Positions 52,411-62,334 of a stretch of 64,000 nucleotides of DNA are shown piece after piece. Source of the DNA: Arenibacter algicola (GTDB lineage: Bacteria; Bacteroidota; Bacteroidia; Flavobacteriales; Flavobacteriaceae); contig NZ_JPOO01000001.1 in assembly GCF_000733925.1 (NCBI RefSeq), forward strand, positions 372,001 to 436,000. Reading direction: 5' to 3'. Under the pieces are notes generated by a model. The model was not told the origin of the DNA, ran no database searches, and worked only from the letters and a program-made list of their open reading frames with translations. The stretch's first letter is position 1. Each line of letters starts with the position of its first letter. The translations under genes were made by a program, and so were the position numbers.

Positions 52411-55400
52411 TTAAAAAGTTAGGTTTAATCCAATGGTAACGGTTTTTGGGACGGGAAATGCTCCGTACTGAACACCCCCTATTTCCGGAGTTTCTCCAGT
52501 GAAACTTTTGAAGTAATGTAGGTTACTTCCCGTTACAAAAATGTTCAGTCTCTTAATGACATCATTGAAATATTCGGAGGGGACGTCATAACTGAAGGTT
52601 ACTTCCCTTAGGGCCAAATAATCCCCTTTTTCCCAAAACTGACTATTACCTGCATTTAAAAGGCTGGAACTATCCCCTGAGCTTGCTCCTTCATTCCCTC
52701 TCCAAACATTTTTGGTTCCGTTTACGAAAACAAAACGTGGCCAGTCGGTATCCGTATTGGTCGGTGTCCATGAATCCAAGACTTCAGTAGGCTGGTTCAA
52801 GTTACCTTGTGTTTGTCCATAACCTTTGTTCCGGATATGGTTCCACACCAAATGTCCCGTAGCAAAATCGGTTTTTACGAACAGGTTAAAGTTCTTGTAT
52901 CTAAGACTGGTGGTTAAGCCTCCCAAGAAGTCTGGAGTAGTACGTCCTATCACTTTTCTGTCCAAGGTGTTGATGATTCCATCGCCGTTTTGATCTTTCC
53001 ATTTTACATCTCCTGCAAAATGTGTGTTTTTATCTCCAGGCAGGAAGTCGTCCTGAATGTTGCTGTCGGCTTCGGCTTCGGCCTGACTAGCATAGATACC
53101 TTCCTGCTCATAGGCAATAACGAGGTCGTTGCCTACGCGCTGGCCTTCCTGAAGACCTCCTACCCACTCTTCTTCCCCTGTCTTGGCATTCCAGATCAAC
53201 TGTCCGTCCTGTCTGTTGAGATCGTTGGCATTTTCCGGAAGTTTCTCTACGTAATTCCTATTGGAAGTAATGGTGGCGCCAACATTCCAGGTAAGGTTTT
53301 GGTTTTGAATTATATCTCCATTGACCTGCAGTTCAAATCCTTTGTTCCTAATGGTTCCATTGTTGGTAAGAATACTGCTAAAACCGGTGTAATAGGGAAG
53401 GGTAAGATTTGCGAGTTTGTCCTTTATATCCCTGGAGTAGACATCTGTGATAAAGGTAAGTCTATCCTTAAAAAATGAAATGTCCAAACCGGCATTTAGG
53501 GTGGTCGACTTTTCCCATTGTAGATCCAAGGTAGGTAATCCTGAGTTGGCATAACCGGTTTGTCCGTTATATACCCCTTGGCTGCCATAGGCCCCAAAAA
53601 CACCATAATTGCTCAATACCTCCTGATTACCGTTTACACCATAGCTCAATCTCGGCTTTATCCTGGATATAGTATTGACTATATTGGAATTGGCAAAGAA
53701 ATTCTCATTGTGCAGGTTCCAGCCCAAGGATACTCCTGGGAAAAAGTCACTCTTGTTATTCCCGAGCCTAGAGGAGCCGTCATTTCTAAAGGTAAACCCA
53801 AATAGGTATTTGTTGTCATAATCATATAGTAACCTTCCAAAAGCAGAGGCAAGCACATATTCAGTTTCAAAGCTAGAAGGTATGCCATTGGCTTCCGCTC
53901 CCGCATTCAAGGTCTCTATCAGGTCTGTGGGGGAATTTCTGGTTCCAGCAGAGGTGGTAAAGTAATTGTCCTTGAAATATTCTGCACCAATCAGGGCATT
54001 AAGATTATGACTGCCTATACTCTTGATATAATTTAGAGTACCGGTCAGCTGATTTCTCAAGGTCCTATCCAGACTTACCGACGCTTCCCTGCCCGTTCTT
54101 AACGGACCGGTTGTACTGCCAACTCTATAGGCTCTATTAAAGCTTTCGTTGTGGTTGTTAATGGTAAAATGGCTTCCATCTACGGATAGGATTAGGTTGT
54201 CCAATATGCTCCAGTCGATACCCACTGAGGCCGATAACCTTTGTTCCAAATTTTTTCTGACAAATTTATCCTGATAGTATAAAGGATTGCCAAATCCTTG
54301 GTTTTGTCCTACCGCATATATGTTGGACCAAGTGCCATCAGGGTTGTTGTCGTAGGTCCTGGAGGTAGGGGCCTGGCTCTGAAATCTCCTGAATACCGTG
54401 TCATCGCCACCCAATGGACTCAAACTTAGGTTGGAATGGGAGTACAATACATTGGAGTTTACCTTTAGGTTGTCCGTAATTCTGTAGGATCCCGTAAACT
54501 TTCCAGAGTACCTTTTAAAACCCGATCCCAGAATTAAACCGTCGTTATCCAAAAGTCCCAGGCCTAAATAATAAGAACCTTTTTCATTTCCGCCGTCAAA
54601 GGAAAGGTAGTGGTCTTTGGTGGCACTATTTTGGTAAATTCGATCGCCAACAGTCTTATTGTCATAAAACAAAATGTCTTGACTTGGATTCAGGATATCC
54701 GGGATTGTGCTCCAGCCTGGTTGATTCAACAAATATTGATTGTCCGCGGTTAACAATTGCGTGGTGAAAGGGGAGCTAATGGCATCACCGCCTGTTCCCA
54801 TACTGTTGGCCCCGTCCAAAAAGGCACCAAAGGATCCAGGGTTATTAATGGCCTCGCGATACCAGGCAATTGATTGTCTGTTGTAATTTATGAAGTCGGC
54901 CGCACCAATATATTTTTGGTCATTTCTTTCTTCATTCATACTATACTTATATTTATAGTTGATCGAGGACTTTCCTGGTTTACCGGATTTGGTTGTCACC
55001 AATATTACGCCATTGGCAGATCTGGCCCCGTATATGGCTGTAGCCGCCGCATCTTTCAGGACTTCGATAGATTCGATATCATCGGAGTTTAGAGCATAAA
55101 AGCTGCCTGGTATCCCATCTATCAAAATTAATGGTGACCCTGTACCGTCAAAGTTGGTACCTCCGCGCAAAACTATTTGCGGGGTAGCTCCGGGTTGCCC
55201 AGTGGTGTTGGTTACCCTTAATCCGGCAATGGTACCTTGCAAGGCTGTTGCTGCGTTGGACCTAGTGGAGATTTCTAGGATTTGGGTGTCCAGTTTTGAG
55301 ACCGAGGTGGTCAAGGTGGCCCTGGTTTGGGATCCGTAGCCGGTAACGACCACTTCGTCCAGGAGGGCAGCGTCTTCTTGTAGGACTGCATTTATTGTGG

Positions 55401-55731
55401 ATTGATCGCCTACGGTAATAGATTGTGATGTGAATCCTAAATAGCTGAATATTAGAACATCGCCTGTACTCGCCATAATGATGTAGTTGCCATCAAAATC
55501 ACTTTGGGTCCCTGTTGAGGTCCCCTTGACCAAGACATTGGCTCCGGGTAGCGGTTGTCCGCTTCCATCGGATATGGTTCCTGTTATTTCTTTTTGCTGT
55601 GCAAAGGTTAAGCCAAAGGTCAGTAAAAGAATTAAACTGAATACCAAAGAAGGGGACTTGGTAGTTTTTTTGTTTTGAACGGACTTGGTGGTAGGTCCAT
55701 TTCCTGTCCATGGTTTTTTAAGATGCTTCAT
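52411..55731 (-). CDS. SusC/RagA family TonB-dependent receptor of the nan-type locus
   Basis: The 1106-residue protein has a long basic N-terminus before its signal helix (LVFSLILLLTFGLTFAQQ), a carboxypeptidase-regulatory-like domain (EITGTISDGSGQPLPGANVLVKGTSTGTQSDFDGNY, about 48-125), the plug (DEVVVTGYGSQTRATLTTSVSKLD to VLKDAAATAIYGARSANGVILVTTKSG) and a barrel ending in TVTIGLNLTF. There is no STN domain, so it is not coupled to a sigma/anti-sigma pair; control is more likely by the GntR regulator through the palindrome at 55796-55808. It should import sialic acid or sialylated oligosaccharides. Confidence 0.94.
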   Translation of the reverse strand: MKHLKKPWTGNGPTTKSVQNKKTTKSPSLVFSLILLLTFGLTFAQQKEITGTISDGSGQPLPGANVLVKGTSTGTQSDFDGNYIIMASTGDVLIFSYLGFTSQSITVGDQSTINAVLQEDAALLDEVVVTGYGSQTRATLTTSVSKLDTQILEISTRSNAATALQGTIAGLRVTNTTGQPGATPQIVLRGGTNFDGTGSPLILIDGIPGSFYALNSDDIESIEVLKDAAATAIYGARSANGVILVTTKSGKPGKSSINYKYKYSMNEERNDQKYIGAADFINYNRQSIAWYREAINNPGSFGAFLDGANSMGTGGDAISSPFTTQLLTADNQYLLNQPGWSTIPDILNPSQDILFYDNKTVGDRIYQNSATKDHYLSFDGGNEKGSYYLGLGLLDNDGLILGSGFKRYSGKFTGSYRITDNLKVNSNVLYSHSNLSLSPLGGDDTVFRRFQSQAPTSRTYDNNPDGTWSNIYAVGQNQGFGNPLYYQDKFVRKNLEQRLSASVGIDWSILDNLILSVDGSHFTINNHNESFNRAYRVGSTTGPLRTGREASVSLDRTLRNQLTGTLNYIKSIGSHNLNALIGAEYFKDNYFTTSAGTRNSPTDLIETLNAGAEANGIPSSFETEYVLASAFGRLLYDYDNKYLFGFTFRNDGSSRLGNNKSDFFPGVSLGWNLHNENFFANSNIVNTISRIKPRLSYGVNGNQEVLSNYGVFGAYGSQGVYNGQTGYANSGLPTLDLQWEKSTTLNAGLDISFFKDRLTFITDVYSRDIKDKLANLTLPYYTGFSSILTNNGTIRNKGFELQVNGDIIQNQNLTWNVGATITSNRNYVEKLPENANDLNRQDGQLIWNAKTGEEEWVGGLQEGQRVGNDLVIAYEQEGIYASQAEAEADSNIQDDFLPGDKNTHFAGDVKWKDQNGDGIINTLDRKVIGRTTPDFLGGLTTSLRYKNFNLFVKTDFATGHLVWNHIRNKGYGQTQGNLNQPTEVLDSWTPTNTDTDWPRFVFVNGTKNVWRGNEGASSGDSSSLLNAGNSQFWEKGDYLALREVTFSYDVPSEYFNDVIKRLNIFVTGSNLHYFKSFTGETPEIGGVQYGAFPVPKTVTIGLNLTF

Positions 55732-56146
55732 AAAAAGGATGTGTTTGAGTTATCATATCTGTTAGATTTTGGGCAATATATAAATTATATATTATTATGT
55801 TATACATAAGGCATATAAAAATTACAATTTTAACACATAAAAATGATTTTTATGCTATTTTATTTTAAAATATAATTTTAAGGCATAAATAATATATAAT
55901 TATGTTTATGTAATAGGGGTCCTTGTTTTGCCAAGGTTGAGTTGGCTGGGTTTTGGGAGAGCATGATAATTGTAATTTATAGGTGTCGTGGGGGTATTGA
56001 GTATACGCAGATTCTAAACCTTGGCATACTGCGGGGCCGGATAATGAGCATTCCCACAACCTTTTTTGTAGGTTTTACAACAAAAATATGGTCTAGAATA
56101 AAGAAGATTCTAGATTTATGCCAAACCAAAATAAAAACCAACATTT
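55732..56146. other. AT-rich regulatory region ahead of susC
   Basis: This 415-base stretch separates the divergent SusC (minus) and small barrel (plus) genes. It is strikingly AT-rich at 55770-55910, with many TATA and short palindromic runs, and contains the predicted GntR operator at 55796-55808. The half next to the barrel gene shows nothing further. The AT-richness looks like a promoter region; there are no DnaA boxes or iterons that would suggest an origin. Confidence 0.55.
55796..55808. promoter_or_regulatory. Predicted GntR operator ahead of susC
   Basis: TATGTTATACATA, a full match to TATGT-N3-ACATA, lies 65 bases upstream of the SusC start in an AT-rich region. Together with sites at 43887, 44843 and 50699, it marks the SusC/SusD pair as part of the GntR regulon. 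Confidence 0.6.
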
Positions 56147-56647
56147 ATGAAAAAAGTACTTGTAACCCTTGTTTTTGCACTTTTAGGAATGGGATTGTTT
56201 GCCCAAAAGGGGTTGAAATTGGGAATTCACGGGGGGCTGCCCTTGGATGAGTTTCAAGATGAGCTTAGTCTTGTTGCCGGAGTGGATCTGGGATATAGAT
56301 GGGGATTAAGTGAAATTATAGACCTTGGGGTTATGGTAGGTTTTGTAAATGGATTTCCGGAAAAATATGATAGGGAGCTCTTCGCAGAGGATTTGCCCAA
56401 CATTCAATTTGTGCCACTCGCCGCATCTGTTAGATTTTGGACATCCAATTCGTTCTCCATTGGGGGCGATGTTGGTCAGGCCATAGGAATAAATGATGGC
56501 AATGACGGTGGATTGTACTATAGGCCCACAATTGCTTATTTGATGGGTGCCCAAACTGAAGTCAATTTATCTTATACCGGTATTGCCTTGGATGGTGCTA
56601 CATGGTCCACTATTAATGTGGGGGTGCTCTATACTTTCGATTTTTAA
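56147..56647 (+). CDS. Small outer-membrane beta-barrel protein
   Basis: The 166-residue protein has a signal peptide (MKKVLVTLVFALLGMGLFAQ) and an OmpA/OmpW-like small barrel pattern of alternating strands: LKLGIHGGLPLDEF, SLVAGVDLGYRWGLSEIIDLGVMVGFVNG, FVPLAASVRFWTSNSFSIGGDVGQAIGIN, LYYRPTIAYLMGAQTEVNLSYTGIAL and the aromatic C-terminal end NVGVLYTFDF that outer-membrane insertion needs. This is a common Bacteroidetes outer-membrane beta-barrel type without a known function. It lies alone between the SusC of the nan locus and an intergenic region. Confidence 0.8.
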   Translation: MKKVLVTLVFALLGMGLFAQKGLKLGIHGGLPLDEFQDELSLVAGVDLGYRWGLSEIIDLGVMVGFVNGFPEKYDRELFAEDLPNIQFVPLAASVRFWTSNSFSIGGDVGQAIGINDGNDGGLYYRPTIAYLMGAQTEVNLSYTGIALDGATWSTINVGVLYTFDF

Positions 56648-56951
56648 AGGCATATCTTTATAGAAGGCTCAAAGGGATTATATTTTCTTTCAGAAAACTT
56701 GTCGGTTATTCATCAAGGTCATTTTTTGGTCTGTATACTACATGGAATTATTCCTTAATTGCTCGAGCTAAATTTACTCTGGACACTTTAAAACTCATCA
56801 TAATAACTAGGTAGGGATACTTTAATGTTAAGTTAGGGTTACCGGAATACAAAAGTGATCAACAGTTGCCTCATGTAAATTGCAATCAATGTTTTTCTTT
56901 AGTAAACATCACTGTAAATACCATAGAATGAATTAAATAGTGGTAAAAATT

Positions 56952-57137
56952 TTAAATTTTTTCCTCCTCCTCTAGTGTAAATTCAATCTTTCCTATACCT
57001 ATATATGTTGCTCTTAAGTAATGTAGGTGCAATAAAACCAAGTCCCTGTTATTAAACTGTAAAGCCAAGGTAAAATCATAAAACCGCTTCATTTTCGTAC
57101 GTGCATTTATATAGTTTTGCCGTGAATAACCAAGCAT
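56952..57137 (-). pseudogene. Relic of an IS3-type transposase (OrfB start)
   Basis: A 61-residue frame reads MLGYSRQNYINARTK...LVLLHLHYLRATYIGIGKIEFTLEEEEKI. LGxSRQxYY and the later LVxxxHYLRATYPGIG pattern are what the N-terminal part of IS3-family OrfB proteins looks like in Flavobacteriia, but the frame ends where the catalytic DDE domain should begin, and the G-x-x-KL end is garbled. No OrfA or inverted ends were found. It is most likely a decayed insertion sequence fragment; a chance frame is the alternative. Confidence 0.45.
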
Positions 57138-57350
57138 TTATTAATCGGTAGCGTAGTTGTGGGTCTTTGACAATGAGGTCTTATATTTTTTTCCTGGACG
57201 AAGTAAGTAGTATGATCTTTATTAAAACCATAGTTTTGGGTTTGCTTAATATTTATTAATGTGGCTTCATAGTGGGCTGTATTAAACTAGGAAAACTGAA
57301 TTTTGACTAAGGCATATTTGTTTGTAAGAAATTTCGGCCTTACTTCTGAA

Positions 57351-57366
57351 ATGCAAACCTTTGCAT
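57351..57366. promoter_or_regulatory. Predicted LacI operator ahead of susC
   Basis: ATGCAAACCTTTGCAT is an inverted repeat (ATGCAAA and TTTGCAT about a CC centre), identical to the site at 63394-63409. The even-length palindrome with a central CpG-like pair is typical for LacI-family binding sites, and a LacI gene lies between the two sites at 62335-63360. It is 83 bases upstream of the SusC start. Confidence 0.7.
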
Positions 57367-57448
57367 AGTTTTTAAAGTCCTGAAAATTCCGATATCGTTA
57401 ATTATGTGTTAAATTGGTTATGACAAAACTAATTTAAACCATAAAAAT

Positions 57449-60397
57449 ATGAAGAAACTGAAATTTTTGATGTTTGTCTTTGTGATAGGCACATCCATGA
57501 CATCATGGGCACAGACCACTGTTACCGGTACGGTGTCCGATGAACAGAATGTTCCCTTGCCAGGTGCAACCGTGCTGGAAAAAGGAACTTCCAATGGAAC
57601 TACGACCGATTTTGATGGTAATTTCACCATACAAGTATCGGATGAAAGCGCGATTCTCGCGATATCCTTTTTAGGCTATGCTACCAAGGAGTATCCACTC
57701 AACGGTCAAACTAATGTGAGTGCTGTCTTGCAGGAAGACTCATCATTATTGGACGAGGTGGTCGTTGTAGGTTATGGAACCCAAAGAATTAAGGACGTAA
57801 CTGGTGCGGTGAAACGGGTTACCAGCGAAGACTTTAATAAGGGAGTCGTTAATAATGCGGGCCAACTTATACAGGGTAAGGCTGCGGGTGTAAATGTTAC
57901 CTCCTCAAGTGGTGAGCCTGGAAGTGGTCAGCGTATTGTGATCCGTGGACAAGGAACTATTCGTTCGGGATCTGGGCCGTTATTTGTATTGGATGGATTT
58001 CCATTGGGCTTGGCAGGTACAGGTTCAGGGGAAAGCCCTTTGAATTTTATCAATCCAGATGATATAGAATCCATCGATGTATTGAAGGATGCCTCGGCAA
58101 CTGCTATTTATGGTTCAAGAGGAGCCAACGGTGTTGTAATCATTACCACGAAAAATGGAAAGGCCGGTGTTTCAAAAATATCGCTTTCTACCAATGTAGG
58201 CGTCTCTACATTGGCTCGTAAACTGGATGTTTTCACCGCTGATGAATTCCGTAGGGAAGTGGCTGCAATTCCAGGGAGTGAACTTATTGATGGAGGAGGT
58301 TCCACCGATTGGCAGGATGAATTGACCCGGGCTGCCATTACTCAAAACCACAACTTGGTTTTATCAGGGGGTACCGAAAAGGTCAATTACTATGCTTCCT
58401 TAGGTTTGCAAGATCAGGAAGGGATTGTTTATAACTCAGGTCTCAAAAGGACAAGTGCAAGGATTAATGTGACCCAAAAATTGTTGCAAGATCGATTGAA
58501 AATTGATTACAATTTAAATACTACAATTACCGAGCAATCCAGAAATAATAATCTGGGGTATTCTACCAACCCTACCTTTGATGCCTATACGGCTGATGGG
58601 GAAATTAACAACCCTCTTAATTGGAACAATCCATTGTTGTCCAATAAATATAACGGTGACTTTTCGGAATCTAGAAGGATTTTAATCAATATTGCACCTT
58701 CCTTTGAAATTTTGGATGGTCTGGTGTATAAATTAAACGTAGGTTATGAGAATAGATCATCGGATAGGGATCAACAAACGATTGCCAATAGTGATCGGAA
58801 CGATTTAGGTTTTTTAAGACAGTCTTTTGGGAAGTATGAAAATAATCTAATTGAAAACTACTTGACCTATACCTTTGATGTTGGAGACCACAACCTAAGT
58901 ATTTTAGGGGGTCATTCCTATCAAAAAACATTTTCAAGAAGTAGTAGTTGGTCTATTGATGAATTTCCGGCCGACACTGGTATAGATCCTCGTAATAACC
59001 CTGGTTTGGGTGGGGATACCAATATAGTTGACCATAGACCTTCGGGCAGTACATATGAAGACGAGTTGCAATCCTATTTTGGTAGGGCCAACTGGAGCTT
59101 TAAAGATCGTTACCTGTTTACTGCAACGGTTAGGGCCGATGGTTCCTCTAAATTCGGGGGAAACAACAAATATGGTGTGTTCTCTTCCTTTGCAGGGTCT
59201 TGGAGGATCATAGAAGAGGACTTCATGGAGGGGTCTATTTTTAGCGATTTAAAATTAAGGGCGGGCTGGGGCCAGACCGGTAACCAGGAAATTCCCGGAA
59301 AAATCACGAAAGCCTCTTTTAGGGTTAGTAACTCCAGCAATGTGAGTTATCCAATTGATCAGAATGGTCCTTATCCCGTGGGATCCGAGTATACCCGTTT
59401 TGCCAACCCGGACATTCAATGGGAGGTTTCTACCCAATCCAATGTGGGTGTTGATTTTGGATTATTCGATGGAAGTCTAACAGGTACCTTGGATTATTTT
59501 CATAAAGTATCCGATAATATCTTATTGGAGGTTACACCTGTAGATCCAATTGTACCGGCTCCTACCTATTGGACAAATGTTCCTGGCATGACAATTACCA
59601 ACAAAGGGCTTGAAGTTGCGTTGGATTATTCCAAGCAGAACCCTGACGGTCTTTCCTACGGCTTTGGAGTAAATGCCACATTTATAGATAATTTAGTGGA
59701 AGATTCTCCTTTTACCATTGTAACAACTGGATCCGCTTCTGGTCAGGGGCTTACAGATGCTACCATTAACGGATTTGTTAGTGGAGAGGCTATCGGGGCC
59801 TTTTACATGCAGACATTCACAGGAATTGGTCCTGATGGTCTTTCGCAATTTGCGGACAATGACGGGGACGGTGAGATTACCGAAAAGGATAGAACCATTG
59901 TTGGAAGTGCTTTGCCCGACATGACCTATAATTTTTATCTAAACTTGAAGTACAGAAGGTTTGATCTTAATGCCAATTTTAACGGGGTATCCGGAAATGA
60001 AATATATGACCATACCGCTATGGGGAGTTTTTACAAAACCTTGTTGAGCAAATCTAACAACACAACAGCAGCTGCCATAGAGTATCCTGAAGAAAGTATC
60101 ATAAATTCGGCAGCCGTTTCCACACGTTATTTAAAGGATGGTTCTTATTTGAGATTAAATAATTTAACCTTTGGATACTCTTTCGATACAAAATCCATGT
60201 CATGGGCTTCAAATTGGCTCCAGGAATTTAGATTGAGCTTTACTGGTCAAAATCTATTCGTTATTACGGATTATGACGGTTATGATCCAGAAGTGAATAC
60301 GGATAGTTCTACCAATGGGATTCAATCCTTTGGTATTGATAAGTTCGCCTACCCTAAGGCAAGAACATTTGTTTTTGGTTTGAATGTATCCTTTTAA
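57449..60397 (+). CDS. SusC/RagA family TonB-dependent receptor
   Basis: A 982-residue outer-membrane receptor with signal peptide (FLMFVFVIGTSMTSWAQ), a carboxypeptidase-regulatory-like domain (TVTGTVSDEQNVPLPGATVLEKGTSNGTTTDFDGNF, about 23-100), the plug (DEVVVVGYGTQRIKDVTGAVKRV to VLKDASATAIYGSRGANGVVIITTKNG) and a barrel ending in TFVFGLNVSF. There is no STN domain. The 18-base gap to the SusD gene makes a standard pair. A LacI-type operator upstream and a LacI gene after susD imply that it responds to a cytoplasmic sugar signal, so it probably imports a simple oligosaccharide; the sugar is unknown. Confidence 0.95.
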   Translation: MKKLKFLMFVFVIGTSMTSWAQTTVTGTVSDEQNVPLPGATVLEKGTSNGTTTDFDGNFTIQVSDESAILAISFLGYATKEYPLNGQTNVSAVLQEDSSLLDEVVVVGYGTQRIKDVTGAVKRVTSEDFNKGVVNNAGQLIQGKAAGVNVTSSSGEPGSGQRIVIRGQGTIRSGSGPLFVLDGFPLGLAGTGSGESPLNFINPDDIESIDVLKDASATAIYGSRGANGVVIITTKNGKAGVSKISLSTNVGVSTLARKLDVFTADEFRREVAAIPGSELIDGGGSTDWQDELTRAAITQNHNLVLSGGTEKVNYYASLGLQDQEGIVYNSGLKRTSARINVTQKLLQDRLKIDYNLNTTITEQSRNNNLGYSTNPTFDAYTADGEINNPLNWNNPLLSNKYNGDFSESRRILINIAPSFEILDGLVYKLNVGYENRSSDRDQQTIANSDRNDLGFLRQSFGKYENNLIENYLTYTFDVGDHNLSILGGHSYQKTFSRSSSWSIDEFPADTGIDPRNNPGLGGDTNIVDHRPSGSTYEDELQSYFGRANWSFKDRYLFTATVRADGSSKFGGNNKYGVFSSFAGSWRIIEEDFMEGSIFSDLKLRAGWGQTGNQEIPGKITKASFRVSNSSNVSYPIDQNGPYPVGSEYTRFANPDIQWEVSTQSNVGVDFGLFDGSLTGTLDYFHKVSDNILLEVTPVDPIVPAPTYWTNVPGMTITNKGLEVALDYSKQNPDGLSYGFGVNATFIDNLVEDSPFTIVTTGSASGQGLTDATINGFVSGEAIGAFYMQTFTGIGPDGLSQFADNDGDGEITEKDRTIVGSALPDMTYNFYLNLKYRRFDLNANFNGVSGNEIYDHTAMGSFYKTLLSKSNNTTAAAIEYPEESIINSAAVSTRYLKDGSYLRLNNLTFGYSFDTKSMSWASNWLQEFRLSFTGQNLFVITDYDGYDPEVNTDSSTNGIQSFGIDKFAYPKARTFVFGLNVSF

Positions 60398-60415
60398 TAA
60401 AAAATAAAAATAGAT

Positions 60416-62101
60416 ATGAAAAACAATATAAAATTAACACTGTTGTTAGGCAGCATGTTACTGAATTGGAATTGTACGGATCTTGAGGAGAATATATTGG
60501 ACGAATCTTTGAATCCCAGTACAGAAGGAATTGATGAAGCTGTGGCAGCTATTGCCCCGGTTTATGCAAATGCAAATAACAATATTTGGAGGCATACGAA
60601 TTATTTTTCTATGCAGGAAATCTCTACGGATGAAGCTATATTGCCCTACAGAGGTGGTACCGATTGGGGTGATGGAGGTAAATTTTCAGATTTGTATCGT
60701 CATGCCATGACTCCTGGTAATCGTATTATGAGCGATGTATGGAACGGGGTTACCAGGCATATAGCAAGATCGGTTAGTGCCATAAATGCTCTGGAACCCC
60801 TGGCAGAAACAAATCCCCAAGCAGTTGTCTACTTAGCGGAAGCCAAGGCCATGAGGGCACTGTTTAACCATATTTTATTGGACGCATTTGGTTTGGTGTT
60901 CGTTAAGGATAATATTGATGATCAGTCAGTTATACTAAGAGGTAGTGAGGCAGTGGATTATTTAATAAGTGAATTGAAAGCAGCTGAACCCGATTTATCT
61001 ACAACGACTGCCGTTGGACCGGGTAGAATGACAAAGACAGGTGTTCAGGCATTGTTGGCGAGAATATATCTGAATGCGGCCGTATATAGGGATCCTTATG
61101 GGACACCTAATTTTACCGCAGCAGATATGGATGCGGTTATCCAATATACCAACCAGGTAATTAATTCAGGCGAGCATGCTCTATCTGCAGAATATTTTGA
61201 GATTTTTGATGATGAAAACCATACCAATAAAGAGTTGATTTTTGCTATAGATCAACGTCCAGATTTGGATGGTCACAATCGTATGGCCTATTTCTCTATG
61301 TCTGGAGATTTTTACCCCTTGCCAGAATTTCCTAGTGCCAATGGTACCGATGCCGCGGCAATTACTCCAGATTTCTATCAGACCTGGGTAGATGCTTATG
61401 GTGATGTAGATCCGGCAGATGCAGATCCCAGATTCCATAAGGATAATTTGATCAATGAACCCGGATGTGTGAGTGCCGAAGATTTTGAAGTGGACAGGGG
61501 TATTTATAGAGGCCTATTGTATGGCTTGCAACACGATCAGGGCGGAGATCCCTTTGAGCGATGCGATGGTGACAATTACGTAGTGGACCTGGTTGTAAAC
61601 CGTAGGTCCGAGGTAGGGGATCCTGTTTTTCATTCCTTGGAAATCGATTTTACTACCAATAGTTCGCATAGTAATGGATATAGGGTATTGAAGTATGAGT
61701 TCAGTAAGACTTCGGACTCTGGAAGAAACAAAGGACAGGCAGATCTTGTAGTTTTGCGCTTGGCCGATATGTACCTGATGCGTGCGGAGGCAGCATTAAG
61801 AAAGGGAGATGCTGGTGCCGCTCTTGCCGATGTTAATTTTGTTAGAGCTTCTAGAACCGCTAGGCATACGGCTCCTGCACTTGATGAAATGAACCTGGAT
61901 TTACTGTATAGAGAGCGTGGATTTGAGTTTTATTGGGAATTCCAAAGACGTACGGATATGATACGTTTTGGAAAATATGAGGACTCTTATACCGAAAAAA
62001 CAAATTCAGATCCTCAGAAACGCCTTTTTCCAATACCACAAAGTGCCGTTGATGGAGCCTCTATCCTTGATGGGTACTTGGTTCAAAACGCAGGATACTA
62101 G
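60416..62101 (+). CDS. SusD/RagB family lipoprotein
   Basis: A 561-residue lipoprotein (LLNWNC, Cys20) with SusD features: DEAVAAIAPVYANANNNIWRHTNYFSMQEISTDEAILPYRGGTDW, YLAEAKAMRALFNHILLDAFGLVFVKDN, TKTGVQALLARIYLNAAVYRD, VLRLADMYLMRAEAALRKGDAGAALADVNFVRASR and LDLLYRERGFEFYWEFQRRTDMIRFG near the end (LFPIPQSAVDG). It pairs with the SusC encoded 18 bases upstream. It is followed by a strong terminator, so the SusC/SusD transcript ends here before the LacI gene. Ligand unknown. Confidence 0.94.
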   Translation: MKNNIKLTLLLGSMLLNWNCTDLEENILDESLNPSTEGIDEAVAAIAPVYANANNNIWRHTNYFSMQEISTDEAILPYRGGTDWGDGGKFSDLYRHAMTPGNRIMSDVWNGVTRHIARSVSAINALEPLAETNPQAVVYLAEAKAMRALFNHILLDAFGLVFVKDNIDDQSVILRGSEAVDYLISELKAAEPDLSTTTAVGPGRMTKTGVQALLARIYLNAAVYRDPYGTPNFTAADMDAVIQYTNQVINSGEHALSAEYFEIFDDENHTNKELIFAIDQRPDLDGHNRMAYFSMSGDFYPLPEFPSANGTDAAAITPDFYQTWVDAYGDVDPADADPRFHKDNLINEPGCVSAEDFEVDRGIYRGLLYGLQHDQGGDPFERCDGDNYVVDLVVNRRSEVGDPVFHSLEIDFTTNSSHSNGYRVLKYEFSKTSDSGRNKGQADLVVLRLADMYLMRAEAALRKGDAGAALADVNFVRASRTARHTAPALDEMNLDLLYRERGFEFYWEFQRRTDMIRFGKYEDSYTEKTNSDPQKRLFPIPQSAVDGASILDGYLVQNAGY

Positions 62102-62126
62102 GAAGATTAAAAGGAATTGACTTTTG

Positions 62127-62163
62127 AAAAGGGTGGGCAAATATTTGCCCACCCTTTTTTTTG
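62127..62163 (+). terminator. Strong Rho-independent terminator
   Basis: A near-perfect palindrome of 32 bases (AAAAGGGTGGGCAAAT with ATTTGCCCACCCTTTT) ends in a run of eight or more T residues, immediately after the SusD stop. It should end the SusC/SusD transcript. Confidence 0.88.
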
Positions 62164-62334
62164 TGCTTGCCGGCCGTTACCTCAAGTAGTTGTAGTGTAT
62201 TTTGTTTACAAGTTCCAATTGCCTAATTTCGGAATATAATTGCCTAAATAATAATTAGTAGGTTCTAAGGGTCCGCATCGTGTAATAAATTGGAAAATGA
62301 AAAGGGAAATTAGGATTGTAAATAGGGACTTTTT

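Larger units (their letters stand above)
56648..57448. other. Long intergenic region with transposase remnant and LacI operator
   Basis: This 801-base gap holds a short IS3-like relic (56952-57137, minus) and the palindromic LacI-type operator (57351-57366), 83 bases before the third SusC gene. The stretch at 56648-56951 shows nothing recognisable, and no promoter boxes could be fixed with confidence. Confidence 0.55.

Noticed and set aside
52990..53478. A 162-codon frame on the plus strand
   Set aside because: Antisense to the barrel region of a SusC gene; no start context or domain.
55770..55910. AT-rich stretch as a possible replication origin
   Set aside because: No DnaA boxes, iterons or replication genes nearby; it fits a promoter region for the SusC gene.
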